Assembly: GCF_003634105.1 (NCBI RefSeq)
Contig: NZ_RBIQ01000007.1
Location: forward strand, 124,001 to 188,000
Direction: 5' to 3'
Origin: Maribacter vaceletii
GTDB lineage: Bacteria > Bacteroidota > Bacteroidia > Flavobacteriales > Flavobacteriaceae
DNA length: 64,000 nucleotides
Both the position numbers and the translations under genes were made by a program. Below, in pieces: positions 53,532 through 61,597 of this stretch. How positions within the stretch are numbered: the stretch's first letter is position 1; each line of letters begins with the position of its first letter. Below the pieces are notes generated by a model. The model was not told where the DNA came from, made no database searches, and worked only from the letters and a program-made list of their open reading frames with translations.

Positions 53532-53640
53532 AGGTTGATTTTGATTGATTGATGGTTACAACACAAAATGCATTGCACCTATAAGACTACAGAAAGGTAT
53601 AATTGTTACAGTAAAGAAGTGTTAAAAAAAATATAAAACG

Positions 53641-53850
53641 CTATTTCATTTTTTTGTAGATAAAATAAAACACGCCACCTACCAATATATATGGTATTGC
53701 CATAAGATAAACAATACCATTATTTACGCCTTCTGCTGTTGTAGTGTTTTCACCACTTTCTAAAACAGCCCTACACATAGCACATTGCGCTTGCAAAAAG
53801 TCTGGAGCAATTAGTAACAATAGAAAAAGAATTAAACCTATTTTTTTCAT
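53641..53850 (-). CDS. Small membrane protein with CxxC near cytochrome oxidase genes
   Basis: Small protein of 69 residues: signal-like N terminus (MKKIGLILFLLLLIAPDFLQAQ), then C-A-M-C at the mature N terminus, a short polar region and one membrane segment (VYLMAIPYILVGGVFYFIY). The ATG at 53850 is chosen because it begins the signal; an upstream ATG at 53868 overlaps DUF420. The CxxC and the neighbours suggest a role in metal or haem handling during oxidase assembly; this is inference. Confidence 0.75.
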   Translation of the reverse strand: MKKIGLILFLLLLIAPDFLQAQCAMCRAVLESGENTTTAEGVNNGIVYLMAIPYILVGGVFYFIYKKMK

Positions 53851-53860
53851 GCTAACATTT

Positions 53861-54400
53861 TTATACATGCGTATAATATGGTGAAATCATAAAATAAACT
53901 ACAACTCCCGTAATTGCAACGTACAACCAAATAGGGAATGTAATTTTTGCTAATTTCCTATGCGCTTCATATTTTCCTAAATATGCCTTAGCATAGGTAC
54001 GTAATACCAAAGGTATTATTGCTATAGACAAAACTATATGCGTAATTAATATAAAAAAGTAAATGTATTTTAATAATCCTTCTCCACCATATGAGGTAGA
54101 ATCTGACGTCATATGATAACCAATATACATTATCAAAAATAAGAGAGACAAACCAATACAGCTAGTCATTAATTTTTTATGCAATTTTTTATTCCCATTC
54201 TTTATTGCCCAAACCGCAATTACTAAAATAATAGCAGTAAGACCATTTATACCTGCATAGATTGGAGGTAAAAAAGATAATGGCTTTACATTTGGAATTT
54301 TAACCCCAAAGAGTAATGCAACCACAATAGGAACTATAATAGATACAATAGTTATAAGTCTATTAAATTTTTTTTCTTTAATTGTAATAGTATCCGACAT
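53861..54400 (-). CDS. DUF420 membrane protein
   Basis: Membrane protein of 179 residues with about five membrane segments (starting at IVSIIVPIVVALLFGV). Histidines lie in GYHMTSDST, ITHIVLSIAI and YEAHRKLAK. DUF420 (CtaM-like) proteins are linked with cytochrome oxidase assembly and are often found beside SCO genes, as here (one base after the SCO stop). Confidence 0.85.
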   Translation of the reverse strand: MSDTITIKEKKFNRLITIVSIIVPIVVALLFGVKIPNVKPLSFLPPIYAGINGLTAIILVIAVWAIKNGNKKLHKKLMTSCIGLSLLFLIMYIGYHMTSDSTSYGGEGLLKYIYFFILITHIVLSIAIIPLVLRTYAKAYLGKYEAHRKLAKITFPIWLYVAITGVVVYFMISPYYTHV

Positions 54401-54401
54401 T

Positions 54402-55109
54402 TTATTCTGCTAGTAGTTTTTTAATATCTTCTTTTAAAATAGAAATTTGTTCTTTTTCGCCTTCTTCATTTTCTCCTTGCTGTTCGGTAATTGCACCTCT
54501 ATAATAAATTATTGGGTTATTTGCGGCATCTAATCTAGAGCGCATAAAACCATTTTTATCTATTAGTGCAAACATACCGGAATGCTCAAAACCTCCTGCA
54601 ACCTCTTGATTTTCTTTTGCAAAAATATAAAACCCTTTATTTGCAAGCTCGTATATATCTTCCCTATTCCCTGTGAGCAAATGCCAATCTAAGTTTGTAA
54701 TTCTATGCTCCTCTGCATATGCCTTTAAAACCATTGGAGAATCATGTTCAGGGTTTATCGTAAAAGAAGCTACACCAAAATCATTAAATCCTTTAAACTC
54801 CTCTTGAAGTTCTATCAAATTTTTATTCATTACTCGACAAATAGATGGGCAGGTGGTAAAAAAGAATTCTACTACATATACTTTACCTAAATAATCTTTA
54901 TTCGTAATAAATAGGCTATCTTGATTGATAAATGAAAAATCTGGAACCTTCCTATGCTCCCCATTAACATCTATAAATGCTAAACGGCTCATTCTATCAT
55001 TATCTACAATAGTCCCTGTTTGTACCCTATCTATAATTCTTGGAATAAAAATAATTCCAAAGACAAGAACTATTAAAGAAACCCAGACATATGTATAATT
55101 CTTTTTCAT
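54402..55109 (-). CDS. SCO1/SenC copper chaperone
   Basis: Membrane-anchored thioredoxin-fold protein of 235 residues that delivers copper to the CuA site of cytochrome oxidase. A membrane segment lies at about 7-25. The copper ligands are visible: C87-P-S-I-C91 in FFFTTCPSICRVMNKNL and H176 in GGFEHSGMFALIDKNG. It is second in the unit, after the cysteine-free relative and before DUF420. Confidence 0.93.
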   Translation of the reverse strand: MKKNYTYVWVSLIVLVFGIIFIPRIIDRVQTGTIVDNDRMSRLAFIDVNGEHRKVPDFSFINQDSLFITNKDYLGKVYVVEFFFTTCPSICRVMNKNLIELQEEFKGFNDFGVASFTINPEHDSPMVLKAYAEEHRITNLDWHLLTGNREDIYELANKGFYIFAKENQEVAGGFEHSGMFALIDKNGFMRSRLDAANNPIIYYRGAITEQQGENEEGEKEQISILKEDIKKLLAE

Positions 55110-55117
55110 AAGTCCTA

Positions 55118-55744
55118 CTATCTATTTGCAGCGTTCTTTTTAAGAGCCATTCGGTATTCTGCAAGGATAATCTTTACATCATCTTCCATCTTATTATTTA
55201 ACTCTGCTACAGAATTAGCGTTAAAACCATATTTAGTACCCTCATCTTCATCTGATGTTCTACCTCTTAAACTTAGGTCTTTATCTACTATAAAAACATA
55301 AGGTGTAGAATAGTTAGAATCTAACTTAATATTGGTTTGTAAACTATTATATACATTTTGAATTTCAGAAGTATCTGCAAAAACAAAGTTCCACTTATTT
55401 ATATTTACTAAACCTCCTAGTTCTTTCTTGAGCTCTTTAACTTTATCTTCTGCTCCTAAAGGAACCAACATTACAAATTGAAAATCTTTAAACTCAAAAA
55501 ATTGCTTATATATTTTTTGATTTAAATTAAAAGCAGCTCCTTTTTTAACTTCTACATTACTACCTAAAAATCCAAAAATAGATATTTTATTAGCAAAAGT
55601 AACTTCAGAATTTAGGGAAGAAACATCTTCAATATTCTCTGTAAGAATAGGTAATTTACCAAAGTTATTTACTCCAGATGCAAAAAAGAGATATGCAACA
55701 ACAGGCAGAATAAAAAGAACAACTAAGACAAAAACTTTTTTCAT
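55118..55744 (-). CDS. Cysteine-free, SCO/thioredoxin-like membrane protein
   Basis: Protein of 208 residues with one N-terminal membrane segment (VFVLVVLFILPVVAYLFF). The order KISIFGFLGSN, FQFVMLVPLG, WNFVFADTSEIQ and PYVFIVDKDLSLRGRT resembles the strands of an SCO protein. However, it contains no cysteine and no histidine at all, so it cannot bind copper in the SCO way. It lies eight bases before the true SCO gene. It may be a structural partner or a degenerate copy. The relation to SCO is inferred from layout only. Confidence 0.65.
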   Translation of the reverse strand: MKKVFVLVVLFILPVVAYLFFASGVNNFGKLPILTENIEDVSSLNSEVTFANKISIFGFLGSNVEVKKGAAFNLNQKIYKQFFEFKDFQFVMLVPLGAEDKVKELKKELGGLVNINKWNFVFADTSEIQNVYNSLQTNIKLDSNYSTPYVFIVDKDLSLRGRTSDEDEGTKYGFNANSVAELNNKMEDDVKIILAEYRMALKKNAANR

Positions 55745-55768
55745 ATATGTAATAATATAATAACTCTA

Positions 55769-55776
55769 CAAAAATA
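55769..55776 (-). promoter_or_regulatory. Probable -7 box inside the terminator tail
   Basis: On the minus strand TATTTTTG matches TAnnTTTG and lies about 25 bases before the ATG at 55744. It overlaps the T run of the terminator for the upstream oxidase gene. No TTG at -33. Confidence 0.35.
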
Positions 55777-55808
55777 AAAAAGACGGCTTAAAACCGTCTT
55801 TTTTATTT
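55772..55808 (-). terminator. Terminator of the cytochrome oxidase transcript
   Basis: A long stem AAATAAAAAAGACGG (55772-55786) / CCGTCTTTTTTATTT (55794-55808) with a 7-base loop lies just after the subunit IV stop. It is followed by TTTTT in the minus direction. Confidence 0.8.
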
Positions 55809-55826
55809 GTTAAATCTATTTTTATA

Positions 55827-56210
55827 TTAGAAATTCCAAGTAACAAAACCATCTTTATAAACTTCATAAATATAATCGGCCTCTGTTAAAAGAATAAATA
55901 CCAAGTATATTACTAAAAATATTGGTGTCCAAACTAAAGCTCTTCTAAAAGCAGATTTCTCATCTCTTAAGTGCATAAAATCCCATGCTATGTAATAGGC
56001 TTTCACTAAAGTTAAGATAATGAAAATCCAGTTTAATAATTTCATCCCTAATACAGAAGTTCCCGTGAGAGATTCTGGCTTAATAATACCTAAAACAACT
56101 TCTACCGCAGTAACAAGAGATAAAAAGATAAGTACTCCCCAAATTTTTTGCGTGTTATTCTTAAACTTTAAAAGACCTCTAAATATTTCTAATTTGTGTT
56201 CGTGTGCCAT
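55827..56210 (-). CDS. Cytochrome c oxidase subunit IV (caa3/bo type)
   Basis: Small membrane protein of 127 residues with three membrane segments (about 20-38, 50-75, 90-112), as in CtaF/CyoD-like subunit IV. Family segments include WGVLIFLSLVTAVEVVLG and KAYYIAWDFMHLRDEK. It is last in the oxidase unit and is followed by a strong terminator. It stabilises the oxidase; it has no cofactor. Confidence 0.87.
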   Translation of the reverse strand: MAHEHKLEIFRGLLKFKNNTQKIWGVLIFLSLVTAVEVVLGIIKPESLTGTSVLGMKLLNWIFIILTLVKAYYIAWDFMHLRDEKSAFRRALVWTPIFLVIYLVFILLTEADYIYEVYKDGFVTWNF

Positions 56211-56261
56211 TATTTATGCTTTAAAATTTCAATTAAATGAAATGCCGTATCTATTTTTTTA

Positions 56262-57236
56262 TTAAACTAGGTAAAAGAATGTAAATACAAATACCCAAAC
56301 TAAATCTACAAAGTGCCAGTATAAACCAACTTTCTCTACCATTTCGTAATGGCCTCTACGCTCATAAGTTCCTATTACAACATTAAAGAAAATAATAAGG
56401 TTTATTATTACCCCTGACAATACGTGAAAACCGTGAAAACCTGTGATAAAGAAAAAGAAATCTCCAAAAAGTCTACTACCGTATTCATTGTGTATTAGGT
56501 TAGCTCCTTCTACAACTTGTGTTGCATTTTCTAACTTCTTTAAAGATTCTCCTCTAGAAAGTAATGTTTTATGCCCTTCTTCATTAATAGTTTCTGTACG
56601 AACTAAAATGTTAGAATTAGCCTTAAATCCTTTTACTACCTCCTTAACAGAGTAGCTTGGCACATAACCTTCATCATAAAACCAAACTCCATTTTTATTC
56701 TCGTGCTCTACTCTTTCTCCCGGAATAGTTATTGCAAAATCTTTTAACGCAGCTCTTTCTCCAGAATCTGCTTTAACAAATTGTAATATTCTACCACCTT
56801 TTGTTTCTAGAGCTCCTTTATCTCCTTTTATAAACGTATTCCACTCCCATGCTTGAGAACCAACAAAAATAGCACCTCCAATAACAGTTAGGAACATATA
56901 CCATATTACTTTATTTTTTTGCATTTTATGACCTGCATCTACAGCAAGTACCATAGTTACAGAAGACATAATTAAAATAAAAGTCATTAATGCCACATAT
57001 ATCATAGGATAGCTACCATGCGTAAATGGAACGTGTGTAAAAACCTCATCGGCAATTGGCCAAGTTTCTATAAACTTAAATCTTGAAAAGCCATATGCCG
57101 CAAGAAAACCAGAAAATGTTAAGGCATCCGAAACTAGGAAAAACCACATCATCATTTTACCATAACTTGCTCCTAAAGGTTGGTTATCTCCACCACCCCA
57201 TACATTCTCTTCTGTACTTGTTATTGTAGAATTCAT
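56262..57236 (-). CDS. Cytochrome c oxidase subunit III with soluble insertion
   Basis: Membrane protein of 324 residues of the COX3 family. It begins MMWFFLVSDALTFSGFLAAYG and ends FHGFHVLSGVIINLIIFFNVV and KVGLYWHFVDLVWVFVFTFFYLV, both typical. Between the segment ending GSQAWEWNTFI and the one starting GDFFFFITGFHGFH lies a soluble insertion of roughly 100 residues (about 130-230) not present in short COX3 proteins. It works in the inner membrane with subunits I and II, which are not in this window. It lies 99 bases after the other COX3 gene. Confidence 0.9.
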   Translation of the reverse strand: MNSTITSTEENVWGGGDNQPLGASYGKMMMWFFLVSDALTFSGFLAAYGFSRFKFIETWPIADEVFTHVPFTHGSYPMIYVALMTFILIMSSVTMVLAVDAGHKMQKNKVIWYMFLTVIGGAIFVGSQAWEWNTFIKGDKGALETKGGRILQFVKADSGERAALKDFAITIPGERVEHENKNGVWFYDEGYVPSYSVKEVVKGFKANSNILVRTETINEEGHKTLLSRGESLKKLENATQVVEGANLIHNEYGSRLFGDFFFFITGFHGFHVLSGVIINLIIFFNVVIGTYERRGHYEMVEKVGLYWHFVDLVWVFVFTFFYLV

Positions 57237-57335
57237 AAAAAGATTACTATTTTATTAGAATTTTGGACAAAAATACTTTTTTTTTCTTCTTTAGAAAAAC
57301 CGAATCCCTATCAAAACTCACTTTATTTGAAAATA

Positions 57336-57917
57336 TTATTTAACAATTGTCATAAACAGGACTAAATATACCCATAAGAGGTCTAAAAAATGCCAAAAAC
57401 TAGCACCTAAAATTACCCCTAACATATTATCTGAATTGTATTTACCTTTTATTTGGTTATATAAAACTACTACTAATGATATTATACCAGCAACAACGTG
57501 CACAATATGCACCATTGCTATTAAAAAAACATAAGACATTTTAACACTACTAGTGGGACCCGTAAAATAATAACCTTGAGCTACCATTTCTGAAAAACCA
57601 TTAAACTGTAACACAATAAAAATAATCCCCAAGGCTAATGTGGTAAACAATAAAATAGTCCCATTCTTAGTTTGGCTTTTTTTAATGGCTCTTCTTGCTA
57701 AAATATAAGTTAAACTACTTACTATTAATATTGCAGTACTTATATAAAAAGAAGAAGGTAAATTAATTTCTGTAACCCAGTCTTCTCTTCTACTACTAAT
57801 TATATATGCACTAGTCCATCCTGCAAAACCCATAAGTAAACTTATGATACCAAACCAGAGCATCATTATTTTTGCTCTTGCATTTTTTTCTTTTGGTGTT
57901 CCCTGTGTTAAATCCAT
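57336..57917 (-). CDS. Cytochrome c oxidase subunit III (short form)
   Basis: Membrane protein of 193 residues of the COX3 family with five membrane segments. Signatures are MMLWFGIISLLMGFAGWTSAYIIS, AMVHIVHVVAGIISLVVVL and ASFWHFLDLLWVYLVLFMTIVK. Two COX3-like genes in a row are usual in Flavobacteriia. It lies two bases after ctaB. Confidence 0.9.
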   Translation of the reverse strand: MDLTQGTPKEKNARAKIMMLWFGIISLLMGFAGWTSAYIISSRREDWVTEINLPSSFYISTAILIVSSLTYILARRAIKKSQTKNGTILLFTTLALGIIFIVLQFNGFSEMVAQGYYFTGPTSSVKMSYVFLIAMVHIVHVVAGIISLVVVLYNQIKGKYNSDNMLGVILGASFWHFLDLLWVYLVLFMTIVK

Positions 57918-57919
57918 TT

Positions 57920-58822
57920 TTATTGTAAAAATTTATCTATAACATAAACTATTTGCATTAATGTAATATAGCTTACACTTGCCAGCATTAATTTTCTAGC
58001 AGATTTATTATCTCTTTTTTCATAAAGTTTAAATGCAAAAACAAGCATTACTAAGCCCATAGCAAAAACAACAATAGCTGCGGGTATAGATAAATGCAAC
58101 CTACCTGTAAAACCAAATGCAGGAACTACAGATATTAAAAGCATCCAAATAGTATACATAATAATTTGAAGAGCTGTTCCTTTATCTTTTTTTCCTGTTG
58201 GAAGCATTTTAAAACCTCCTTTTTTATAATCTTCATCTAACATCCAGGCTAAAGCCCAAAAGTGAGGAAATTGCCAAAAAAATTGAATCATAAATAGTGT
58301 ACCTGGCTCAATACCAAAATCATTTGTTGCAGCTACCCAACCTAACATAAAAGGAATAGCCCCAGGAAAAGCTCCTACAAATACCGCTAAGGGTGTTATT
58401 GTTTTTAAAGGAGTATATACACTAGTATAAAGAAATATTGAAATTGCCCCAAACATAGCTGTCTTTGGGCTTAATAAATATAAAGAAACAATACCTATTA
58501 CAGTTAACACAACTGCTATTACTATAGCTTTATTTACGGTAATTCTTCCTGCAGGAATAGGCCTATTTTTAGTCCTATCCATTAAAGCATCTAAATCTTT
58601 TTCTATAATTTGATTAAAAGCATTAGAAGCTCCTACCATACAATAACCACCAAAAGACAAAAGGAGAATAGATATATAATTAATTTCTATTGCTCCTAAA
58701 AAATATCCTGCAATAGATGAAAACACAACACTTATAGCAAGCCTTGCTTTTGTAATTTCCTTAAAATCAGCATAAATTAAAGACCAAGTCTTTGTTTCTA
58801 CTGTGCTAACCGCGGTTTTCAT
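57920..58822 (-). CDS. ctaB: Protoheme IX farnesyltransferase
   Basis: Inner-membrane prenyltransferase of 300 residues that makes heme O from protoheme IX for the oxidase. It is a UbiA-superfamily protein with the two Asp-rich motifs: NQIIEKDLDALMDRTKNRP and WALAWMLDEDYKKGGFKMLP. Eight or nine membrane segments are present. The ATG at 58822 is used; an upstream start at 58861 would overlap the promoter box. It heads the oxidase unit ctaB-coxIII-coxIII-coxIV. The symbol cyoE is also in use. Confidence 0.94.
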   Translation of the reverse strand: MKTAVSTVETKTWSLIYADFKEITKARLAISVVFSSIAGYFLGAIEINYISILLLSFGGYCMVGASNAFNQIIEKDLDALMDRTKNRPIPAGRITVNKAIVIAVVLTVIGIVSLYLLSPKTAMFGAISIFLYTSVYTPLKTITPLAVFVGAFPGAIPFMLGWVAATNDFGIEPGTLFMIQFFWQFPHFWALAWMLDEDYKKGGFKMLPTGKKDKGTALQIIMYTIWMLLISVVPAFGFTGRLHLSIPAAIVVFAMGLVMLVFAFKLYEKRDNKSARKLMLASVSYITLMQIVYVIDKFLQ

Positions 58823-58846
58823 TTTAAACAATCTAATTGAGGGCTG

Positions 58847-58877
58847 CAAATATAACCCCAACTCTAATTTTTTGCAA
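58847..58877 (-). promoter_or_regulatory. Promoter of the ctaB/cytochrome oxidase unit
   Basis: On the minus strand TTG (58877-58875), a 20-base spacer and a perfect TATATTTG (58854-58847) lie 25 bases before the ATG. Confidence 0.6.
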
Positions 58878-58998
58878 CGATTTACAAGTATTTATATTAC
58901 ATCTAACAACATTACTACAAACTTAATCTAGTGAAAACGAATATTTTAAAGAGTAATCTTAGCATTAAACACCTTAGCTGTGGTATTTTATAAAAAAC

Positions 58999-59034
58999 AA
59001 AATGCAGCAACAATTACTATTGCTACTGCATTTT
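58999..59034 (-). terminator. Terminator of the downstream TonB-like gene
   Basis: An imperfect 16-bp stem (AAAATGCAG...CAAT / ATTG...CTGCATTTT, two mismatches) with a 4-base loop lies just after the stop and is followed in the minus direction by GTTTTTTAT. The remaining bases 58878-58998 show nothing recognisable. Confidence 0.6.
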
Positions 59035-59041
59035 AGCTCCA

Positions 59042-59845
59042 TTATTGATTTAACATAAAGTTTATTGGAATACTAAAAGGAACTCTAACCGGTTCCCCTC
59101 TTTGTTTACCAGGCGTCATCCTTGGTAATTTACTTATTATTCTTTCTGCCTCGTTTTCTAATAATTTATGAGGGCCTCTTAGTTGTAAATCTGTTATATA
59201 CCCTTCTTTACTAATCTTAAAACCAACATGTACTTTTCCTTTAATCCCTAACTCTTGTGCTTCTTCGGGATATTTAAAATTACGTTGTATATGATTTTGT
59301 ATTTTTTCTGTAAAACATTTTAATCGTTCTTCCTTACCAACATTCTCGCAACCTGGAAAAATAGGTTTATCTCCTACAGCAATAAAAATAATTTCATCTA
59401 TCTCAGGCTCCGCCTCTTTATAAACGATATTATCTGGATTCAAATTTTCTTTGGTTTCCTCTTTTGGTTTTTCAATAAACTCTAATTCTGGTTCTACTTT
59501 TGTATCATCTTTAACAACCTTAAAAGAAGAACTCTTAACCTTTGGTTTTACAACCTTCTTCTTTTCAGGAACCTCCACCTTCATATCGTTCAAGTCTGGA
59601 TAGTACTCCAAAACTTCTGGTTCTAATTCAGTGTGTACCATCTCAGCCCCTTGAAAAGACTCAAAAGACGCCTCTAAAGCAAAATAAACTACAGTCATGG
59701 CTATTATTAAACCAAATTGAAATCTTGTAGAACCTCTTTTTTGTAAATTTACACTGTGTTTGCCATTTTTACGGCTTACTCTGTTGCGCTTGCTGCAATT
59801 CTCATTGCCGTGAGAATTTGCAGGATTACATGTGTTATTATTCAT
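59042..59845 (-). CDS. TonB-like energy transducer (copy 2)
   Basis: Protein of 267 residues. A basic, Asn-rich cytoplasmic N terminus is followed by one membrane segment (QFGLIIAMTVVYFALEASF, about 48-66), a charged Glu/Lys/Pro linker, and a C-terminal TonB-like domain (about 160-267). That domain has KPIFPGCENV, FKYPEEAQELGIKGKVHVGFKI and MTPGKQRGEPVRVPFSIP. It passes proton-motive force to outer-membrane receptors. The ATG at 59845 is chosen because an earlier start lies in the terminator region. It is a paralogue of the next gene upstream. Confidence 0.88.
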   Translation of the reverse strand: MNNNTCNPANSHGNENCSKRNRVSRKNGKHSVNLQKRGSTRFQFGLIIAMTVVYFALEASFESFQGAEMVHTELEPEVLEYYPDLNDMKVEVPEKKKVVKPKVKSSSFKVVKDDTKVEPELEFIEKPKEETKENLNPDNIVYKEAEPEIDEIIFIAVGDKPIFPGCENVGKEERLKCFTEKIQNHIQRNFKYPEEAQELGIKGKVHVGFKISKEGYITDLQLRGPHKLLENEAERIISKLPRMTPGKQRGEPVRVPFSIPINFMLNQ

Positions 59846-59914
59846 AATATTACGTTTTAGACCCGTTACCGGGATTGTTATAATTATGTTAAAACACAAG
59901 AAGCGTACCAAAAA

Positions 59915-59942
59915 AAAATCCCGAGCCAAGGCTCGGGATTTT
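59915..59942 (-). terminator. Terminator between the two TonB-like genes
   Basis: A 13-bp perfect stem AAAATCCCGAGCC (59915-59927) / GGCTCGGGATTTT (59930-59942) is followed in the minus direction by a T run. It ends the upstream TonB-like transcript about 20 bases after its stop. Confidence 0.85.
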
Positions 59943-59963
59943 AAATATTATATATGGAATATT

Positions 59964-60668
59964 TTATTGCAACTTAAAGGTAATTGGAATACTAAATGGC
60001 ACTCTTACCGCTCTTCCTCTTTGTTTACCTGGAGTCATTTTAGGAAGTTTACTAATAATTCTAGCCGCTTCTTTCTCTAAGTTTTTATCTGGTCCACGCA
60101 TTCTAACGCCACCAATACTACCATCTTTCTGAATAACAAACATTACACTTACACGACCTTGAACACCCATTTCTTGAGCAATTTCTGGGTAACGAAAGTT
60201 TTTACCAATGTGCTTTTGCATCATTTTATTAAAACAAGCTCTTTTATTGCTTTCGTTTTCACAACCAGGAAAAACTGGTACGTTTTCAATAACAGCAAAA
60301 GGCACATCTATATCTTCTTCAATTTCTTCTACTTCTACATCCTCAACCTCTATAACCTCTTCTTCTTGACTAGTTTCTGTAGATTCTATTACCGTTTCCT
60401 CCACTTCTTCTTCATCTTCAACTACTTCTATAATTTCAGGCGCAGCTGGTGGTGGTGGTGGTGGTGGTGTTTTTATTTGTTCAGTCATTGGAACCTCTTC
60501 ATCTAAATCATCATCAACATTCATTGAAACATCATACTCATTTGTTTTTTCGTATGTTTTCCATTCTAATGCACGCCAAACAACTAACATAACTACAGCT
60601 AGTCCTATAACGAAGTATAAACTACTATTTTTTGTTAAATCCGCTTTTGGATTCTTTTTAAGTTCCAT
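59964..60668 (-). CDS. TonB-like energy transducer (copy 1)
   Basis: Protein of 234 residues with one membrane segment (SSLYFVIGLAVVMLVVWRALEW, about 15-36), a run of seven prolines (about 68-74) and a very acidic Glu/Val linker (EEEVIEVEDVEVEEIEED). The C-terminal TonB-like domain (about 125-234) has VPVFPGCENES, FRYPEIAQEMGVQGRVSVMFVI and MTPGKQRGRAVRVPFSIP. The proline run is coded by repeated GGT/ACC-type triplets near 60446-60468. It follows the VanZ-like gene by 56 bases. Confidence 0.9.
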   Translation of the reverse strand: MELKKNPKADLTKNSSLYFVIGLAVVMLVVWRALEWKTYEKTNEYDVSMNVDDDLDEEVPMTEQIKTPPPPPPPAAPEIIEVVEDEEEVEETVIESTETSQEEEVIEVEDVEVEEIEEDIDVPFAVIENVPVFPGCENESNKRACFNKMMQKHIGKNFRYPEIAQEMGVQGRVSVMFVIQKDGSIGGVRMRGPDKNLEKEAARIISKLPKMTPGKQRGRAVRVPFSIPITFKLQ

Positions 60669-60724
60669 ATTTATATAATTTAGTGATTGCTAATTTAACT
60701 AATATTTTAATAGAAATGCAAATA

Positions 60725-61123
60725 CTATTTCCATTTTAACGCCCATTTCTTAGAAAAATAACTTTTTATTGCTATTCCTCCACAAATTGCGCCAAAACTA
60801 TTTGCTAAAACATCTAACACATCTCCCTGTCTATCAGAAGTATATGTTAATTGTAAAATCTCAATAACTATGCCAAAAATAATTGCAAAAAAAATCATCC
60901 AAAACACTCCTTTATTTAGAGCTGTATTTCCTTGTGTATGTTCCCTTATTGCAAAAACACCTAAAACAACAGCTCCAAAATAAAATCCAAAGTGTACTAC
61001 TTTATCAAAATGAGGGATACTTATTTTTGGAGTACTACTCTCTGAAAAAGAAAATAAGCTGGCAAATGTTACTAACATCATCCAGCTTATAAATAAAATT
61101 CTATATATACTTTTTTTAAGCAC
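60725..61123 (-). CDS. VanZ-like membrane protein
   Basis: Membrane protein of 132 residues with four membrane segments. The family motif is in [22 protein letters not shown] and in [33 protein letters not shown]. The start is GTG, overlapping the gcvH stop by eight bases, so the two are translationally coupled. The function of VanZ-like proteins in Gram-negative bacteria is not known; a link with glycopeptide resistance is not implied here. Confidence 0.85.
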   Translation of the reverse strand: MLKKSIYRILFISWMMLVTFASLFSFSESSTPKISIPHFDKVVHFGFYFGAVVLGVFAIREHTQGNTALNKGVFWMIFFAIIFGIVIEILQLTYTSDRQGDVLDVLANSFGAICGGIAIKSYFSKKWALKWK

Positions 61124-61496
61124 TAACTAACTCTTTATAAGCATCTGCACTTAATAACTCCTCTATTTGAGAAGCATCTGATATTTTTATTTTAATCATC
61201 CAACCTTCTCCGTAAGGATCTGTATTAACTTTTTCTGGCTCTTCTTCTAAACCTTCATTAAAAGCTATTATCTCTCCACTTAATGGTAAAAATAAATCGG
61301 ATACAGTTTTAACTGCCTCTACAGTTCCAAAAACTTCATCTTTATCTAAAGTTTCGTCCAGTGTTTCTACCTCAACATAAACAATATCACCAAGTTCTCC
61401 TTGCGCAAAATCTGTTATACCTACTGTAGCAACATCTCCTTCTATAGTAACCCACTCGTGATCTTTTGTATATTTTAATTCCGATGGTAAATTCAT
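61116..61496 (-). CDS. gcvH: Glycine cleavage system H protein
   Basis: Lipoyl carrier protein of 126 residues that shuttles the aminomethyl group between P and T proteins in the cytosol. The lipoylated lysine is K63 in [16 protein letters not shown]. The start sequence [15 protein letters not shown] and the end [13 protein letters not shown] match the family. The ATG at 61496 is used; an upstream in-frame start would lie inside the promoter. It sits just after sprA, an order that I recall as common in Flavobacteriia. Confidence 0.95.
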   Translation of the reverse strand: MNLPSELKYTKDHEWVTIEGDVATVGITDFAQGELGDIVYVEVETLDETLDKDEVFGTVEAVKTVSDLFLPLSGEIIAFNEGLEEEPEKVNTDPYGEGWMIKIKISDASQIEELLSADAYKELVSA

Positions 61497-61519
61497 AATA
61501 TATATTTTAATTAGCAAAA

Positions 61520-61551
61520 CAAATGTAACAGATTCTATAACAGTATTCAAA
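61520..61551 (-). promoter_or_regulatory. Promoter of gcvH
   Basis: On the minus strand TTTG (61551-61548), a 20-base spacer and a perfect TACATTTG (61527-61520) lie 24 bases before the gcvH ATG. Confidence 0.6.
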
Positions 61552-61597
61552 AAAATAAGCGACTTAGTTAAGCTAATTTCTATAGAGCTATTACAAC

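Noticed and set aside
60440-60475. Repeated TGGTGG-type triplets as a microsatellite or CRISPR-like element
   Set aside because: They simply encode the proline run of the TonB-like linker on the minus strand.
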